Assembly (NCBI RefSeq): GCF_012927245.1 | Contig: NZ_JABBGE010000004.1 | Span: 248,001 to 312,000, forward strand | From: Streptomyces sp. R302 | GTDB taxonomy: Bacteria; Actinomycetota; Actinomycetes; Streptomycetales; Streptomycetaceae | Direction of reading: 5' to 3' | DNA: 64,000 bases | Shown: piece by piece, positions 1-8,884 of the stretch | Position numbering within the stretch: position 1 is the first letter of the stretch | Layout of the letters: every line of letters starts with the position of its first letter | Made by a program: the position numbers and the translations under genes | The notes under the pieces: generated by a model | Told to the model about the DNA's origin: nothing | Seen by the model: the letters and a program-made list of their open reading frames with translations, nothing else | The model's database searches: none

Positions 1-272
1 AGGCGGTCTGCGGCGAGTACGGCGTGGAGCTCACCAGCGCCCACCAGGCGTCCGCCGACGCCCTCGCCGCCGTCCGCGTCGCCCTCGCGATAGCCGACCG
101 GCATCCGCAGGTGGCCGCCCTCGACCCGGCCGAGCTGCACGAGCGGCAGATCGGCTGGTACCGCGCCTGGGCCGAGAACTTCCAGGACTTCCTGCGGCGC
201 AAGGGCGACCAGGACGCGGTGATCGACCCGGTGTGGCCCCTGCGCGGCGAGCCGGTCGCCGTGACCCCCTGA
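1..272 (+). CDS. 3'-5' exonuclease (DnaQ/RNase T-like), C-terminal end
   Basis: This is the 3' end of a gene that begins before the window; frame 3 is open from the first bases to the TGA at 270-272. The visible ~89 residues carry HQASAD, which fits the ExoIII motif (H-x4-D) of the DEDDh exonuclease superfamily, followed by a helical tail with ERQIGWYRAW and DFLRRKG. By family it would degrade single-stranded DNA or proofread with a 3'-5' polarity. The other catalytic motifs lie upstream and cannot be checked. An internal GTG at 24 could be mistaken for a start, but it falls within the conserved domain. Confidence 0.75.
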   Translation, partial: AVCGEYGVELTSAHQASADALAAVRVALAIADRHPQVAALDPAELHERQIGWYRAWAENFQDFLRRKGDQDAVIDPVWPLRGEPVAVTP

Positions 273-303
273 CGGAGGACTCGGCCAGGAGGTCCGCTTC
301 CGG

Positions 304-1134
304 TCAGGCGTTCTCCTTGAAGAACGACAGCAGCAGCTCGCTCACGGCCTGCGGCCGGTCCAGCTGGAGCCAGTGCCCCGCGTCCTCGACCCGCTCGTAC
401 CGCCAGGAGCCGCTGACCGCGTCGGCCGTCCGCTCCATCGAGCGCTCGGTGAGGAAGCGGTCCCCGGTGGACCAGACGCCCATCACCGGCACCCCGGCCG
501 GCAGCGGCGGCACCGGAACGTCCGGGCCGAACTGCGCCTCCGCCGGGAAGCCCGAGCGGTAGATGTTCAGGGCGGCCGTCAGCGCCCCCGGCGCGCGCAG
601 CGCCTCGATCACCGGCTCCGCGTCCGCGTGCTCGGCCAGCATCTCCCGCAGCTGGGCGTAGTCGTCCCGGGAGAGCCAGTCCTCGGCGAGCCCGGCCAGC
701 TGGAACAGCAGCATGTACCAGGAGCGCTGCTTCTGCTCCCAGCCCGCGCCCCGGACCGCCGTGATGTGCCCCACCGACAGCAGGCCCAGGCTCCGCACCC
801 GGTCCGGCACCGCCGAGGCGAGCCCCTGCGCGACGGCGGACCCCCAGTCGTGGCCGACCAGGTGGAAGCGGTCCACCTCCAGGTGCGCGAGGAGTTCGAG
901 CAGGTCGCCGACGTGCTTCGCCGGGTGGTACGCCTCCGGGCCGCCCTCCGGACGGTCCGAACCGCCGAAGCCGCGCAGCGTCGGGGCGACCGTGCGGAAA
1001 CCGGCGGCGTTGAGCACCGGCACCTGATGGCGCCACAGGGTGTGGCTGTCGGGGAAGCCGTGCAGGAGCAGGACCACCGGCCCCTCGCCGCTCACCTCGA
1101 CGTCGAGACTCACTTCGGACAGCCGCACGCGCAT
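304..1134 (-). CDS. alpha/beta hydrolase, epoxide hydrolase-like
   Basis: 276-residue alpha/beta hydrolase. The oxyanion motif HGFPDSHTLW lies near residue 30, the nucleophile elbow reads HDWGSAVAQ (Asp nucleophile, as in epoxide hydrolases and haloalkane dehalogenases, rather than Ser), and the catalytic His lies in EDAGHWLQLDRP near the C-terminus. The Asp elbow together with HGFPD favours epoxide hydrolase over esterase; the substrate cannot be told. The ATG at 1134 is chosen because the longer open frame upstream runs antisense through the phosphotransferase gene and because the family starts about here. It is transcribed alone or with the phosphotransferase gene 92 bp upstream. Confidence 0.85.
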   Translation of the reverse strand: MRVRLSEVSLDVEVSGEGPVVLLLHGFPDSHTLWRHQVPVLNAAGFRTVAPTLRGFGGSDRPEGGPEAYHPAKHVGDLLELLAHLEVDRFHLVGHDWGSAVAQGLASAVPDRVRSLGLLSVGHITAVRGAGWEQKQRSWYMLLFQLAGLAEDWLSRDDYAQLREMLAEHADAEPVIEALRAPGALTAALNIYRSGFPAEAQFGPDVPVPPLPAGVPVMGVWSTGDRFLTERSMERTADAVSGSWRYERVEDAGHWLQLDRPQAVSELLLSFFKENA

Positions 1135-1226
1135 CACAACACCCCGTTCCCGTATGCCGGTTCGACAAGGATCATGATGGCAGCCCGAGTGGAACGCGTA
1201 CCAGTCGGCAGGGAGACGGGCACCGG

Positions 1227-2084
1227 TCAGAAGGGATACCAGCGGACCTCGGGATCGCCCTCCCGCAGCGACGCCACCCGCCGCTCGAACTCGGCCAGCG
1301 CCTTCGGGTCGTGCGGCGCGTGCTGGGCCACCCAGGCACAGCTCGCGGTCTCCCGCGCCCCGCGCAGCACCGCGCACCCCTCCCACTCCCGCACGTCCCA
1401 GCCGTACGCCTCGGTGAAGGCGTCGTAGGCCGCCGGGTCCAGGCCGTACCGGTCCCGGGAGAGCGCGAGGACCACGAGGTCGTGCTCGCGCAGATCGGAG
1501 GAGAAGGTCTCCAGGTCCATCAGGACCGGCCCGTCCGGCCCCACCTGCACGTTGCGGGGCAGGGCGTCGCCGTGGATCGGGCCGGGGGCCAGGTGCGGGG
1601 TGAGCGCCGCGGCCGCCGGGGCGAAGGCATCCCGCCGCTCCCGGAGGAAGGCCGCGTCCGCCGGGTCGATCGCCTCCCCGGCGAGCCGCAGCCACCGCTC
1701 CACCCCGCCCAGCAGTTCCCGCCGGGGCAGGACGAGACCCGCCGGCTCCGGCAGCGCGTGCACCGCCCGCAGCAGCGGCGCCAGATCGCGCGGCTCGGCC
1801 GGGCGTACGGCCTCCGGCAGCGGATGCCAGAAGGTCAGCGGATGACCCTCGACGAGGCGCGGCTCCTTCTCCGCCGCCCGCACCGCCGGTACCCCGGCCT
1901 CCGCGAGCCAGCCGGCCAGCGCCACCTCGCGCTCCGCCCGCGCGAACAGCTCGGCGGACCGGCCCACCTTCACGACCAGGCCGTCCACCGCGAAGACCGC
2001 GTTCTCACCCAGCGCGAGGAGCCGTGCCCCGCCGGCCGCGAGCCCCGCCGCCGCCAGGATCTCCCGCGCCCTCGCCTCGTCCAT
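1227..2084 (-). CDS. aminoglycoside phosphotransferase-family kinase
   Basis: 285 residues. The catalytic loop GPIHGDALPRNVQV (HGD-x4-N of Brenner's motif) and the metal-binding VLMDLETFS (usually DFD or DxE) identify the APH/choline kinase fold, which moves the ATP gamma-phosphate to a small molecule. The N-lobe has a glycine-poor nucleotide loop (LALGENAVFAV) and the ATP-binding Lys in LVVKVGRS. The ATG at 2084 follows AGGGAGAG, a good ribosome binding site. The family includes antibiotic kinases, but many Streptomyces members are uncharacterised metabolite kinases; a resistance role is not implied by sequence alone. Confidence 0.85.
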   Translation of the reverse strand: MDEARAREILAAAGLAAGGARLLALGENAVFAVDGLVVKVGRSAELFARAEREVALAGWLAEAGVPAVRAAEKEPRLVEGHPLTFWHPLPEAVRPAEPRDLAPLLRAVHALPEPAGLVLPRRELLGGVERWLRLAGEAIDPADAAFLRERRDAFAPAAAALTPHLAPGPIHGDALPRNVQVGPDGPVLMDLETFSSDLREHDLVVLALSRDRYGLDPAAYDAFTEAYGWDVREWEGCAVLRGARETASCAWVAQHAPHDPKALAEFERRVASLREGDPEVRWYPF

Positions 2085-2267
2085 CACTCTCTCCCTACCC
2101 GTTGGTACGTGCCTGCCCGAAGTCTCCCACCCCTGCCCGCACCCCCCGTCATTACGAAACCTTGTTTGATAAGTCACAACTCCGTGACGGCCCTTCCGCT
2201 CCCGCCCGCCCATCGGAGAGGGTTCGATCCAGCCACCGCGCCGCCCCCCACGAGGCGCGGTGGCCCC

Positions 2268-2280
2268 TAAGGTGGGGCGC
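2268..2280 (+). promoter_or_regulatory. candidate leaderless promoter of the DUF1697 gene
   Basis: TAAGGT at 2268-2273 fits the actinobacterial -10 pattern TAnnnT and lies 7 bases before the ATG at 2281, the spacing expected when the transcript starts on the A of the start codon. No Shine-Dalgarno sequence stands before the ATG, which agrees with leaderless translation. Inferred from spacing only. Confidence 0.45.
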
Positions 2281-2835
2281 ATGACCACGACGTACGCGCT
2301 CCTCCTCCGCGGCATCAACGTGAGCGGTCACCGCAAGCTGCCCATGGCCGAGCTGCGCGAGCTCCTCGAAGGCCTGGGCCACCGCGGCGTCCGCACCTAC
2401 CTCCAGAGCGGCAACGCCGTCTTCACCACCGACTCGGACGCCCCCGAGGCCACCCTCGCCACCGCCATCGAACAGGCCATCGAACGGCGCTTCGGCTTCA
2501 CCTGCGACTGCCTGGTCCGCGACGGCGCCTACCTGACCGCCGTCGCCGAGGCCTGCCCCTTCCCGGCGGCCGGCCTGGAGGGCAAGCAGCTGCACGCCGT
2601 CTACTACTCCGCCCCGGTGACCCCCGACCGCTTCGCCGCCGTCGACGCCGAAGCCTTCGCCCCCGAGTCCTTCGCCCTCGGCGACCGCGTCCTGTACCTC
2701 TACACACCCGACGGCCTCGGCCGCTCCAAACTCGCCGAGGCCGTCCTGCGCCCGTCCCTGAACAAGGGCCTCGTCGCCACCGCCCGCAACTGGAACACCG
2801 TCCGCAAACTGGTGGAGATGACCGCCGCCGACTAG
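2281..2835 (+). CDS. DUF1697 family protein
   Basis: 184 residues. It matches the DUF1697 family from end to end: YALLLRGINVSGHRKLPMAEL at the N-terminus, VRTYLQSGNAVF near residue 40, and the C-terminal NKGLVATARNWNTVRKL. The function of the family is unknown; it is a compact alpha/beta cytoplasmic protein. The ATG at 2281 is chosen over an in-frame codon at 2260 because the conserved domain begins directly and a leaderless promoter fits it. The stop codon overlaps the stop of the convergent chelatase gene by 4 bp. Confidence 0.9.
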   Translation: MTTTYALLLRGINVSGHRKLPMAELRELLEGLGHRGVRTYLQSGNAVFTTDSDAPEATLATAIEQAIERRFGFTCDCLVRDGAYLTAVAEACPFPAAGLEGKQLHAVYYSAPVTPDRFAAVDAEAFAPESFALGDRVLYLYTPDGLGRSKLAEAVLRPSLNKGLVATARNWNTVRKLVEMTAAD

Positions 2836-3581
2836 CCGGCCGCGACCGCCAGACGCTCCGGGGCGCGCAGGGCCTCCCGGTAGCGGTCCATGAGGAGGGC
2901 GGCGAGCTCGGGGGAGGGGCCGAGGACGTCCGCCAAGGCGTCGGCCTCCGCGGCGCCGGCGGCGATGCGGTCGGGGAGGCGGCCGGGGGCGATCACGTAC
3001 GGGGCCACCGCCACCCGGCGGACGCCCGGTTCGGCGCGCAGGGCGCGGACCGCCTCGGCCGTGGTGGGGAGAGATGCGGAGGCGAACGCGGGTCGCACGG
3101 AGCACCAACCGGTGCGCCGCAGCTCCCGCGCCGTTTCTGCGATCGCCGCGATCGCCTCCGGGTCGGAGGAGCCCGCCGAGGCCAGGACGACCCCGGTGGT
3201 GCTCTTGTCGGCGGGCGTGAGCCCGGCCTCGTACAGGCGCCGTTCCACCGTCGCGAGGAGCAGCGGGGACGGGCCGAGGACCTCCGCCTGACGGATCCGC
3301 AGGGAAGCGGGGGCCTGGCGCAGGACGGCGGGGATGTCGGCCTTCGCGTGGAAGGCCCGGGTCAGCAGCAGCGGCAGCGCCACCACGTCCCGTACCCCCT
3401 CGGCGGCGAGCCGGTCCAGGACGCCCGCCACCGACGGCAGGTTGAAGTCCAGGAACGCGGTCTCCACCCGCGCCCCCGGCCGCAGCGCGCCGGCCCGGCG
3501 CACCAGCGCCTGGACGGTCGCCGCGTGCCGCGGGTCGCGGCTGCCGTGGGCGATGACGAGGAGGGCCGGGGACGTACGCAT
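2832..3581 (-). CDS. sirohydrochlorin chelatase (CbiX/SirB type)
   Basis: 249 residues with two CbiX-like halves. The first begins ALLVIAHGSRDPRH (metal/substrate His) and contains VALPLLLTRAFHAKADIP; the second contains VLASAGSSDPEA and VAPYVIAPGRLPDRI. By family it inserts a metal, here probably Fe2+, into sirohydrochlorin to make siroheme, the cofactor of the sulfite reductase encoded 7 kb upstream on the same strand. It is the last gene of the sulfonate transporter cluster: its ATG lies 4 bp after the permease stop. Cobalt insertion for cobalamin is the alternative but the sulfur context argues for siroheme. Confidence 0.88.
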   Translation of the reverse strand: MRTSPALLVIAHGSRDPRHAATVQALVRRAGALRPGARVETAFLDFNLPSVAGVLDRLAAEGVRDVVALPLLLTRAFHAKADIPAVLRQAPASLRIRQAEVLGPSPLLLATVERRLYEAGLTPADKSTTGVVLASAGSSDPEAIAAIAETARELRRTGWCSVRPAFASASLPTTAEAVRALRAEPGVRRVAVAPYVIAPGRLPDRIAAGAAEADALADVLGPSPELAALLMDRYREALRAPERLAVAAG

Positions 3582-3585
3582 CGGG

Positions 3586-4473
3586 TCAGGCCTTCACGAG
3601 CAGGCCGCGGCGGCGCAGGACCGCGCGCTCCAGCGGGCTGAAGAAGAGCAGGTCGATCGCGATGCCGACGAGCAGGATGAGGAAGATCGCGAGGAAGATC
3701 CCCGGCATGTCGAAGTTGTTGCGGCCGTTCTCCAGGAGCTGGCCGAGGCCGAGGCCCAGGTCGGGGGAGGAGGCGATGATCTCGGCGGCCATCAGGGAGC
3801 GCCAGGAGAACGCCCAGCCCTGCTTGAGGCCCGCGAGGTAGCCGGGCAGCGCGGCCGGCATCACGATGTGCCAGGCGCCCCTGAGCCCGGTCGCGCCGAG
3901 CGTCCGGCCGGCGCGGAGGAAGAGCGGCGGGACCTGGTCGACGCCGGCCACCAGGCCGTTGGCGATGGACGGGACGGCGCCGAGCAGGATCACCGCGAAC
4001 ATCATCGAGTCGTTGAGGCCCAGCCAGAGGACGGCCGGCGCCACCCAGGCCACCGACGGCAGCGATTGGAGGCCGGCCAGGATCGGGCCGATCGCGGTGC
4101 GGATCACGCCCACCCGGGCGACGAGCAGCCCCAGCGGGGTGCCGATCGCCAGGGCGAGCAGGAAGCCGAGGAGCGCGCGGGAGACGCTGGTCCACAGCAC
4201 CCCGAAGAGGGTGCCCTCCAGCCACATCGTCGCCAGGCTGTCCCAGACCGCGCCGGGCGAGGGCAGCTTGCCCGCGTCGGCGACCTCCAGGGTGACGAGC
4301 AGCTGCCAGAGCGCGAGGACCAGCACGATCGCCAGGACCGGCGGCAGCACCTTCTTCAGGAGCACCTCGCGCACCGGGGTGCGGCGGATCTGCACGCTGT
4401 CCAGCGCGTCGAGTCCGGCCTCCAGGCCCGCGAGGTCGTCGCCCTTGCGGACGGGTGTCTCAGTGCTGGCCAT
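3586..4473 (-). CDS. sulfonate/nitrate-type ABC transporter permease
   Basis: 295-residue inner membrane permease of the SsuC/TauC (BPD_transp_1) family. Hydrophobic segments include VLAIVLVLALWQLLVTL near residue 45 and further helices through the C-terminal FLAIFLILLVGIAIDLL. The EAA loop that docks the ATPase reads RAGRTLGATGLRGAWHIVMP, near residue 185. The ATG at 4473 lies within the end of the ATPase gene (14 bp overlap), so the two are likely translationally coupled. The in-frame start 6 codons further upstream is less likely. With its ATPase and binding protein it should import aliphatic sulfonates or a related organosulfur compound. Confidence 0.88.
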   Translation of the reverse strand: MASTETPVRKGDDLAGLEAGLDALDSVQIRRTPVREVLLKKVLPPVLAIVLVLALWQLLVTLEVADAGKLPSPGAVWDSLATMWLEGTLFGVLWTSVSRALLGFLLALAIGTPLGLLVARVGVIRTAIGPILAGLQSLPSVAWVAPAVLWLGLNDSMMFAVILLGAVPSIANGLVAGVDQVPPLFLRAGRTLGATGLRGAWHIVMPAALPGYLAGLKQGWAFSWRSLMAAEIIASSPDLGLGLGQLLENGRNNFDMPGIFLAIFLILLVGIAIDLLFFSPLERAVLRRRGLLVKA

Positions 4474-5257
4474 GGCGGCGGATCTCCCCACGCAGTTCTT
4501 CGGTGATCTCGACGGACAGTTCCGCCACGGCGGCGTCCTCGATGCGGCGCGGCTGCGGGATGTCGATGGTCCACTCCCGGGCGATCCGGCCGGGCCGGGA
4601 GGAGAGGAGGACGACGCGCTCGGCCAGCCGCACGGCCTCGCGCACGTTGTGGGTGACGAAGAGGACGGAGAGGTTCGTCTCCCGCCAGATCCGGGTGAGT
4701 TCGTCGTGGAGCACGTCCCGGGTGATGGCGTCGAGCGCGGCGAACGGTTCGTCCATCAGGAGGAGGTCGCTGGCCTGCGCGAGGGCGCGGGCCAGCGCCA
4801 CGCGCTGCCGCATGCCGCCGGACAGCTCGTGGACCCGCTTGCCGTACGCGCCGCCGAGCCGGACCAGTTCGAGCAGCCGCTCGGCCTCCGGGCGGCGCTC
4901 CGCCTTCGGCACCCCGCGCAGCTTCAGGGCCAGCTCGACGTTCTTCCCGGCGGTCAGCCACGGGAAGAGGGCGTGCTCCTGGAACATCAGGGCCGGCCGG
5001 CCGCCGGGGGTCTCGATGGACCCCGCGGACGGCCGGTCGAGCCCCGCGACCAGGTTGAGCAGCGTGGACTTTCCGCAGCCCGAGGCTCCCAGAAGGGTGA
5101 CGAACTCGCCGGGGGCGACATCGAGCGAGATGTCGTCCAGGACGAGCTGGCCGCCGGCGGGGCCGCCGAAGGACTTCGAGACGTGCGCGAGACGCGCGGC
5201 GTGACCGGTGGTGGTCGCGCGGTCCTCGGCCTTGGCGAGCGTCGTGGGCGTGGCCAT
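4460..5257 (-). CDS. sulfonate/nitrate-type ABC transporter ATPase
   Basis: 265 residues. Walker A GASGCGKST is at 57-65, the Q-loop reads FQEHALFPW, the ABC signature LSGGMRQRVALARAL lies near 150, Walker B LLLMDEPFAALD near 172 and the switch His is in FVTHNVREA. These are the marks of the SsuB/TauB subfamily. It energises the permease encoded just downstream. The ATG at 5257 is preceded by GGAGGTGACG, a strong ribosome binding site; it begins 35 bp after the binding-protein gene stops. The C-terminal tail (EELRGEIRRHGQH) is coded in the overlap with the permease gene. Confidence 0.92.
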   Translation of the reverse strand: MATPTTLAKAEDRATTTGHAARLAHVSKSFGGPAGGQLVLDDISLDVAPGEFVTLLGASGCGKSTLLNLVAGLDRPSAGSIETPGGRPALMFQEHALFPWLTAGKNVELALKLRGVPKAERRPEAERLLELVRLGGAYGKRVHELSGGMRQRVALARALAQASDLLLMDEPFAALDAITRDVLHDELTRIWRETNLSVLFVTHNVREAVRLAERVVLLSSRPGRIAREWTIDIPQPRRIEDAAVAELSVEITEELRGEIRRHGQH

Positions 5258-5292
5258 GGTCGTCACCTCCTGGGTAGCAGCGGGTTGGCTGG

Positions 5293-6402
5293 TTACTTGA
5301 CGCCGAGTCCGGCGTCGGCGACCTCGGGCCGCCCCTCGGCCTTGAGGACCTTGTTGAGCGCCTTCAGGTCGTAGATGCCCTTGAGGTCGGGCCGCTCCAG
5401 GAGACCGGCCTCCACCGCGTGGTCGGCCTGGGCCTGGAGGGTGGCGGCCAGCGGGTCGTCCGTGAACCGGATCGACGGCCAGGCGCCGTCGATGACCTCG
5501 GCGCCGAGCGGCTTGCCGGACAGCTCCTTCAGCTTGGAGTTGGCCGACTCCTTCGCCTTCTCCGGGTTGGCGTCGATCCAGGCGTTGGTCTTCACCGAGC
5601 CGCGCAGCACGGCCTCCACCACGTCCGGGTGCTCCTTCAGGAACGTCTGCGAGACGATGATGTTGGTGATGACGAACTTGCCGTCCGGCCACAGCGCCGA
5701 CTCGTCCAGGAGGACCTCGGCGCCCTCGCTGACGAGCTTGGAGGCGGTCGGCTCCGGGACCCAGGCGCCGTCGATGGAACCGGACTTGTAGGCGTCCGGG
5801 GTCACCTTGTTGTCGGTGCGGAAGACGGAGACGTCGCCCTTGCCGCTCTGGGCGTCGACCTTCCAGCCCTGCTCGGAGATCCAGTCGAGGAAGGCGACGT
5901 CCTGGGTGTTGCCGAGCTGCGGGGTCGCGATCCGCTTGCCCTTGACGTCGGCCAGGGTCTTGATCTTCTCCGGGTTCACCACCAGCTTGACGCCGCCGGA
6001 GGCGGAGCCGCCGACGATGCGGAGGTTGGAGCCCTTGGACCTGGTGTAGCCGTTGATCGCCGGGGAGGGGCCGATGAAGCCGATGTCGATCGAGCCGGCG
6101 TTGAGCGCCTCGATCTCGGAGGGGCCGGCGTTGAACGTCGAGACGTCCAGCCGGGTGCCGCCCAACTCCTTCTGGAAGATGCCCTCCTGATCACCCACCA
6201 GGGCGGTGGCGTGGGTCAGGTTGGGGAAGTACCCGAGCCGGACGGAGTCGGCGGAGAGCTTCTCGCCCGTCGCCGCCACCTTTTCCTTGCCGTTCTTGGC
6301 CTGGGATCCGTAGCCGCACGAGGCGAGCGCGCCGATCAGGAGCGCCAGCGCGGCGGCGGTGGCGAGGCCGCGGAGCGGGGTGGTGCGGAAGGTGGCAGGC
6401 AC
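5293..6402 (-). CDS. sulfonate ABC transporter substrate-binding lipoprotein
   Basis: 369 residues from a GTG start at 6402. A lipoprotein signal ends LIGALASCGYG, with the lipidated Cys at residue 29, so the protein should be anchored outside the membrane. The mature part has the SsuA/TauA/NMT1 signature: VRLGYFPNLTHATALVG, a long stretch around FIGPSPAINGYTRSKG, and VVEAVLRGSVKTNAW. It delivers sulfonate-like ligands to the permease. GTG at 6402 is preferred to an ATG 24 codons earlier because it puts a short basic n-region directly before the hydrophobic core. It lies 200 bp downstream of cysN, so it may have its own promoter. Confidence 0.88.
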   Translation of the reverse strand: MPATFRTTPLRGLATAAALALLIGALASCGYGSQAKNGKEKVAATGEKLSADSVRLGYFPNLTHATALVGDQEGIFQKELGGTRLDVSTFNAGPSEIEALNAGSIDIGFIGPSPAINGYTRSKGSNLRIVGGSASGGVKLVVNPEKIKTLADVKGKRIATPQLGNTQDVAFLDWISEQGWKVDAQSGKGDVSVFRTDNKVTPDAYKSGSIDGAWVPEPTASKLVSEGAEVLLDESALWPDGKFVITNIIVSQTFLKEHPDVVEAVLRGSVKTNAWIDANPEKAKESANSKLKELSGKPLGAEVIDGAWPSIRFTDDPLAATLQAQADHAVEAGLLERPDLKGIYDLKALNKVLKAEGRPEVADAGLGVK

Positions 6403-6602
6403 GGGAGGTGTTCCCCTCGGTTCAGTGGGCTTCTGGTCTGCGTCTACGGCGGTGCGGGTGGAGCGTCGCCGCACGGCGACGGCCGTGCGCGGAGGCGGTC
6501 AGCACGCACATCGCGCGACACCGCCCCTGCCTGCGCCGAGGGCGCCGGAACCCACCCGGCCCCCTTCCTTCGCGAAAGCGCCGTAGAAGTCCTGATGCCT
6601 CA

Positions 6603-7946
6603 TCAGAAGTCCCAGCCTTCCTCGTCCTCGGTGGCCGCGACGGCCTTGGCGGTGGCGAAGGACTCGCCCGCCATGCCCGCCGCGAGCGTGGTGCCGTCGG
6701 CCGGGTCGATCAGCAGGAACGAACCGGTGCGGCGGGAGTCGGCGTACGCGTCGAGCGCCAGCGGCTCCGCCGTGCGGACCTTCACCCGGCCGATGTCGTT
6801 GGCGACGAGCCGCCCGGGCTCCGGGTGCTGGGAGAGGTCGTCCAGGGTGAGCCGGGACGGGATCTCCTTGACGATCGCCTTGACCGTGCGGGTGGTGTGC
6901 TTGAGCAGCACCCGCTGGCCGACGGTGAGCGGCTGGTCCGCCACGTGGCAGACCGTCGCCTCCACGTCCTGGCTGGTCGCCGGGGCGTCGGCGCTCGGGG
7001 CGAGCAGGTCGCCGCGCGAGATGTCGATGTCGTCGGCGAGCCGGATCGTCACCGACTGCGGGGCCCAGGCGATGTCCACCGGCTCGCCGAGCGCGTCGAT
7101 CGCGGTGATCGTGGAGGTCTTGCCCGAGGGCAGGACGGTGATCTCCTCGCCGACCCGGAAGGCACCGGCCGCGATCTGGCCCGCGTAGCCCCGGTAGTCG
7201 GGGTGCTCGGCCGTCTGCGGACGGATCACGTACTGCACCGGGAAGCGGGCGTGGCAGGCCGTCAGGTCGTGGCTGACCGGGACGGTCTCCAGGTGCTCCA
7301 GGACGGTGGGGCCGCCGTACCAGTCCATGTTGGAGGACGGCTCCACCACGTTGTCGCCGGCGAGCGCCGAGATCGGGATCGCGGTGATCTCCGGGACGCC
7401 GAGCTCGGAGGCGTACGTGGTGAACTCCTCGGCGATCGCGGCGAAGACGGGCTCCGCGTAGTCGACGAGGTCCATCTTGTTCACGGCCAGGACCACGTGC
7501 GGGACGCGGAGCAGGGCGGCGACGGCGGCGTGCCGGCGGGTCTGCTCGACGACGCCGTTGCGGGCGTCGACGAGGACCACGGCCAGCTCGGCCGTCGAGG
7601 CGCCGGTGACCATGTTCCGGGTGTACTGCACGTGCCCCGGGGTGTCGGCGAGGATGAACCGCCGGCGCGGGGTCGCGAAGTAGCGGTACGCCACGTCGAT
7701 GGTGATGCCCTGCTCCCGCTCGGCCCGCAGGCCGTCGGTGAGCAGCGCCAGGTCCGGCGCCTCCTGGCCGCGTGAGCGGGAGGCGTGCTCGACGGCCTCC
7801 AGCTGGTCGGCGAGGACCGACTTGGAGTCGTGCAGGAGGCGGCCGACCAGGGTGGACTTGCCGTCGTCGACGGAGCCGGCGGTGGCGAAGCGCAGCAGGG
7901 TGGTGGCGGCCAGCTCGGCGGCCGGCTGCTCGGTGGACGTGCTCAT
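6603..7946 (-). CDS. cysN: sulfate adenylyltransferase subunit 1 (GTPase)
   Basis: 447 residues of the elongation-factor-like GTPase subunit of ATP sulfurylase. G1 is GSVDDGKST at 24-32, G3 is DTPGHVQYTRNM near 105 and G4 is NKMD near 160; EF-Tu-like beta-barrel domains follow. GTP hydrolysis drives formation of adenosine phosphosulfate by CysD. The ATG at 7946 stands 2 bp beyond the cysD stop, in the order cysD-cysN. It is shorter than the bifunctional CysNC proteins because the APS kinase is encoded separately by cysC two genes upstream. Confidence 0.95.
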   Translation of the reverse strand: MSTSTEQPAAELAATTLLRFATAGSVDDGKSTLVGRLLHDSKSVLADQLEAVEHASRSRGQEAPDLALLTDGLRAEREQGITIDVAYRYFATPRRRFILADTPGHVQYTRNMVTGASTAELAVVLVDARNGVVEQTRRHAAVAALLRVPHVVLAVNKMDLVDYAEPVFAAIAEEFTTYASELGVPEITAIPISALAGDNVVEPSSNMDWYGGPTVLEHLETVPVSHDLTACHARFPVQYVIRPQTAEHPDYRGYAGQIAAGAFRVGEEITVLPSGKTSTITAIDALGEPVDIAWAPQSVTIRLADDIDISRGDLLAPSADAPATSQDVEATVCHVADQPLTVGQRVLLKHTTRTVKAIVKEIPSRLTLDDLSQHPEPGRLVANDIGRVKVRTAEPLALDAYADSRRTGSFLLIDPADGTTLAAGMAGESFATAKAVAATEDEEGWDF

Positions 7947-7948
7947 GG

Positions 7949-8884
7949 TTAGAAGTACCCTTCGCGCTTGCGGTCTTCCATCGCGGCCTCGGACATCTTG
8001 TCGTCGGCGCGGGTGGCGCCCCGCTCGGTGAGGCGGGAGGCGGCGATCTCGGCGATGACGGCGTCGAGCGTGGTGGCGTCGGAGTCGACGGCGCCGGTGC
8101 AGGACATGTCGCCGACCGTGCGGTAGCGGATCAGCCGCGTCTCGACCGTCTCCGACTCCTTCGGGCCGCCCCACTCGCCGGCCGTCAGCCACATGCCGTT
8201 GCGGGCGAAGACCTCGCGCTCGTGGGCGAAGTAGATCTCCGGGAGCTCGATCTCCTCGCGCTGGATGTACTGCCAGACGTCCAGCTCGGTCCAGTTGGAC
8301 AGCGGGAAGACGCGGACGTGCTCGCCGGGGGCGTGCCGGCCGTTGTACAGCTGCCACAGCTCGGGGCGCTGGCGGCGCGGGTCCCACTGCGAGAACTCGT
8401 CGCGCAGCGAGAACACCCGCTCCTTGGCGCGGGCCTTCTCCTCGTCGCGCCGGCCGCCGCCGAAGACGGCGTCGAAGCGGTGCTGCTGGATCGCCTCGGT
8501 CAGCGGCACGGTCTGCAGCGGGTTGCGGGTGCCGTCCGGGCGCTCCTTGAGGGCGCCGCGGTCGATGTACTCCTGCACGGAGGCGACGTGCAGCCGCAGC
8601 CCGTGCTCGGCGACCACGCGGTCGCGGTACTCGAGGACCTCGGGGAAGTTGTGCCCGGTGTCGACGTGCAGCAGCGTGAAGGGGACCGGCGCCGGGGCGA
8701 AGGCCTTCAGCGCCAGGTGCAGCATGACGATCGAGTCCTTGCCGCCGGAGAAGAGGATCACCGGCCGCTCGAACTCCCCCGCCACCTCACGGAAGATGTG
8801 GACGGCCTCGGACTCCAGCGAGTCGAGGTGCGACAGCGCGAACGGGCTGTCGGTCTCCTCGTGGACATGAGCGACGGTCGTCAT
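7949..8884 (-). CDS. cysD: sulfate adenylyltransferase subunit 2
   Basis: 311 residues of the N-type PP-loop ATP pyrophosphatase family. The PP-loop SGGKDS is at 46-51 and FGGGRRDEEKARAKER lies near 145, with the conserved NWTELDVWQYI further on. It adenylates sulfate to APS, the first step of sulfate assimilation, together with CysN. Its ATG shares bases with the cysC stop (ATGA), implying coupled translation. Confidence 0.95.
   Translation of the reverse strand: MTTVAHVHEETDSPFALSHLDSLESEAVHIFREVAGEFERPVILFSGGKDSIVMLHLALKAFAPAPVPFTLLHVDTGHNFPEVLEYRDRVVAEHGLRLHVASVQEYIDRGALKERPDGTRNPLQTVPLTEAIQQHRFDAVFGGGRRDEEKARAKERVFSLRDEFSQWDPRRQRPELWQLYNGRHAPGEHVRVFPLSNWTELDVWQYIQREEIELPEIYFAHEREVFARNGMWLTAGEWGGPKESETVETRLIRYRTVGDMSCTGAVDSDATTLDAVIAEIAASRLTERGATRADDKMSEAAMEDRKREGYF

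Noticed and set aside
1227..2084. Specific aminoglycoside resistance enzyme
   Set aside because: Only the general APH fold motifs are present; nothing identifies an antibiotic substrate, and no biosynthetic cluster is adjacent.
6425..6511. Second cysteine leader peptide before the sulfonate-binding-protein gene
   Set aside because: A short minus ORF begins Met-Cys-Val-Leu, but it is Arg/His-rich, overlaps the next gene's upstream frame and lacks the SSAIC-type ending. The call was too weak to make.
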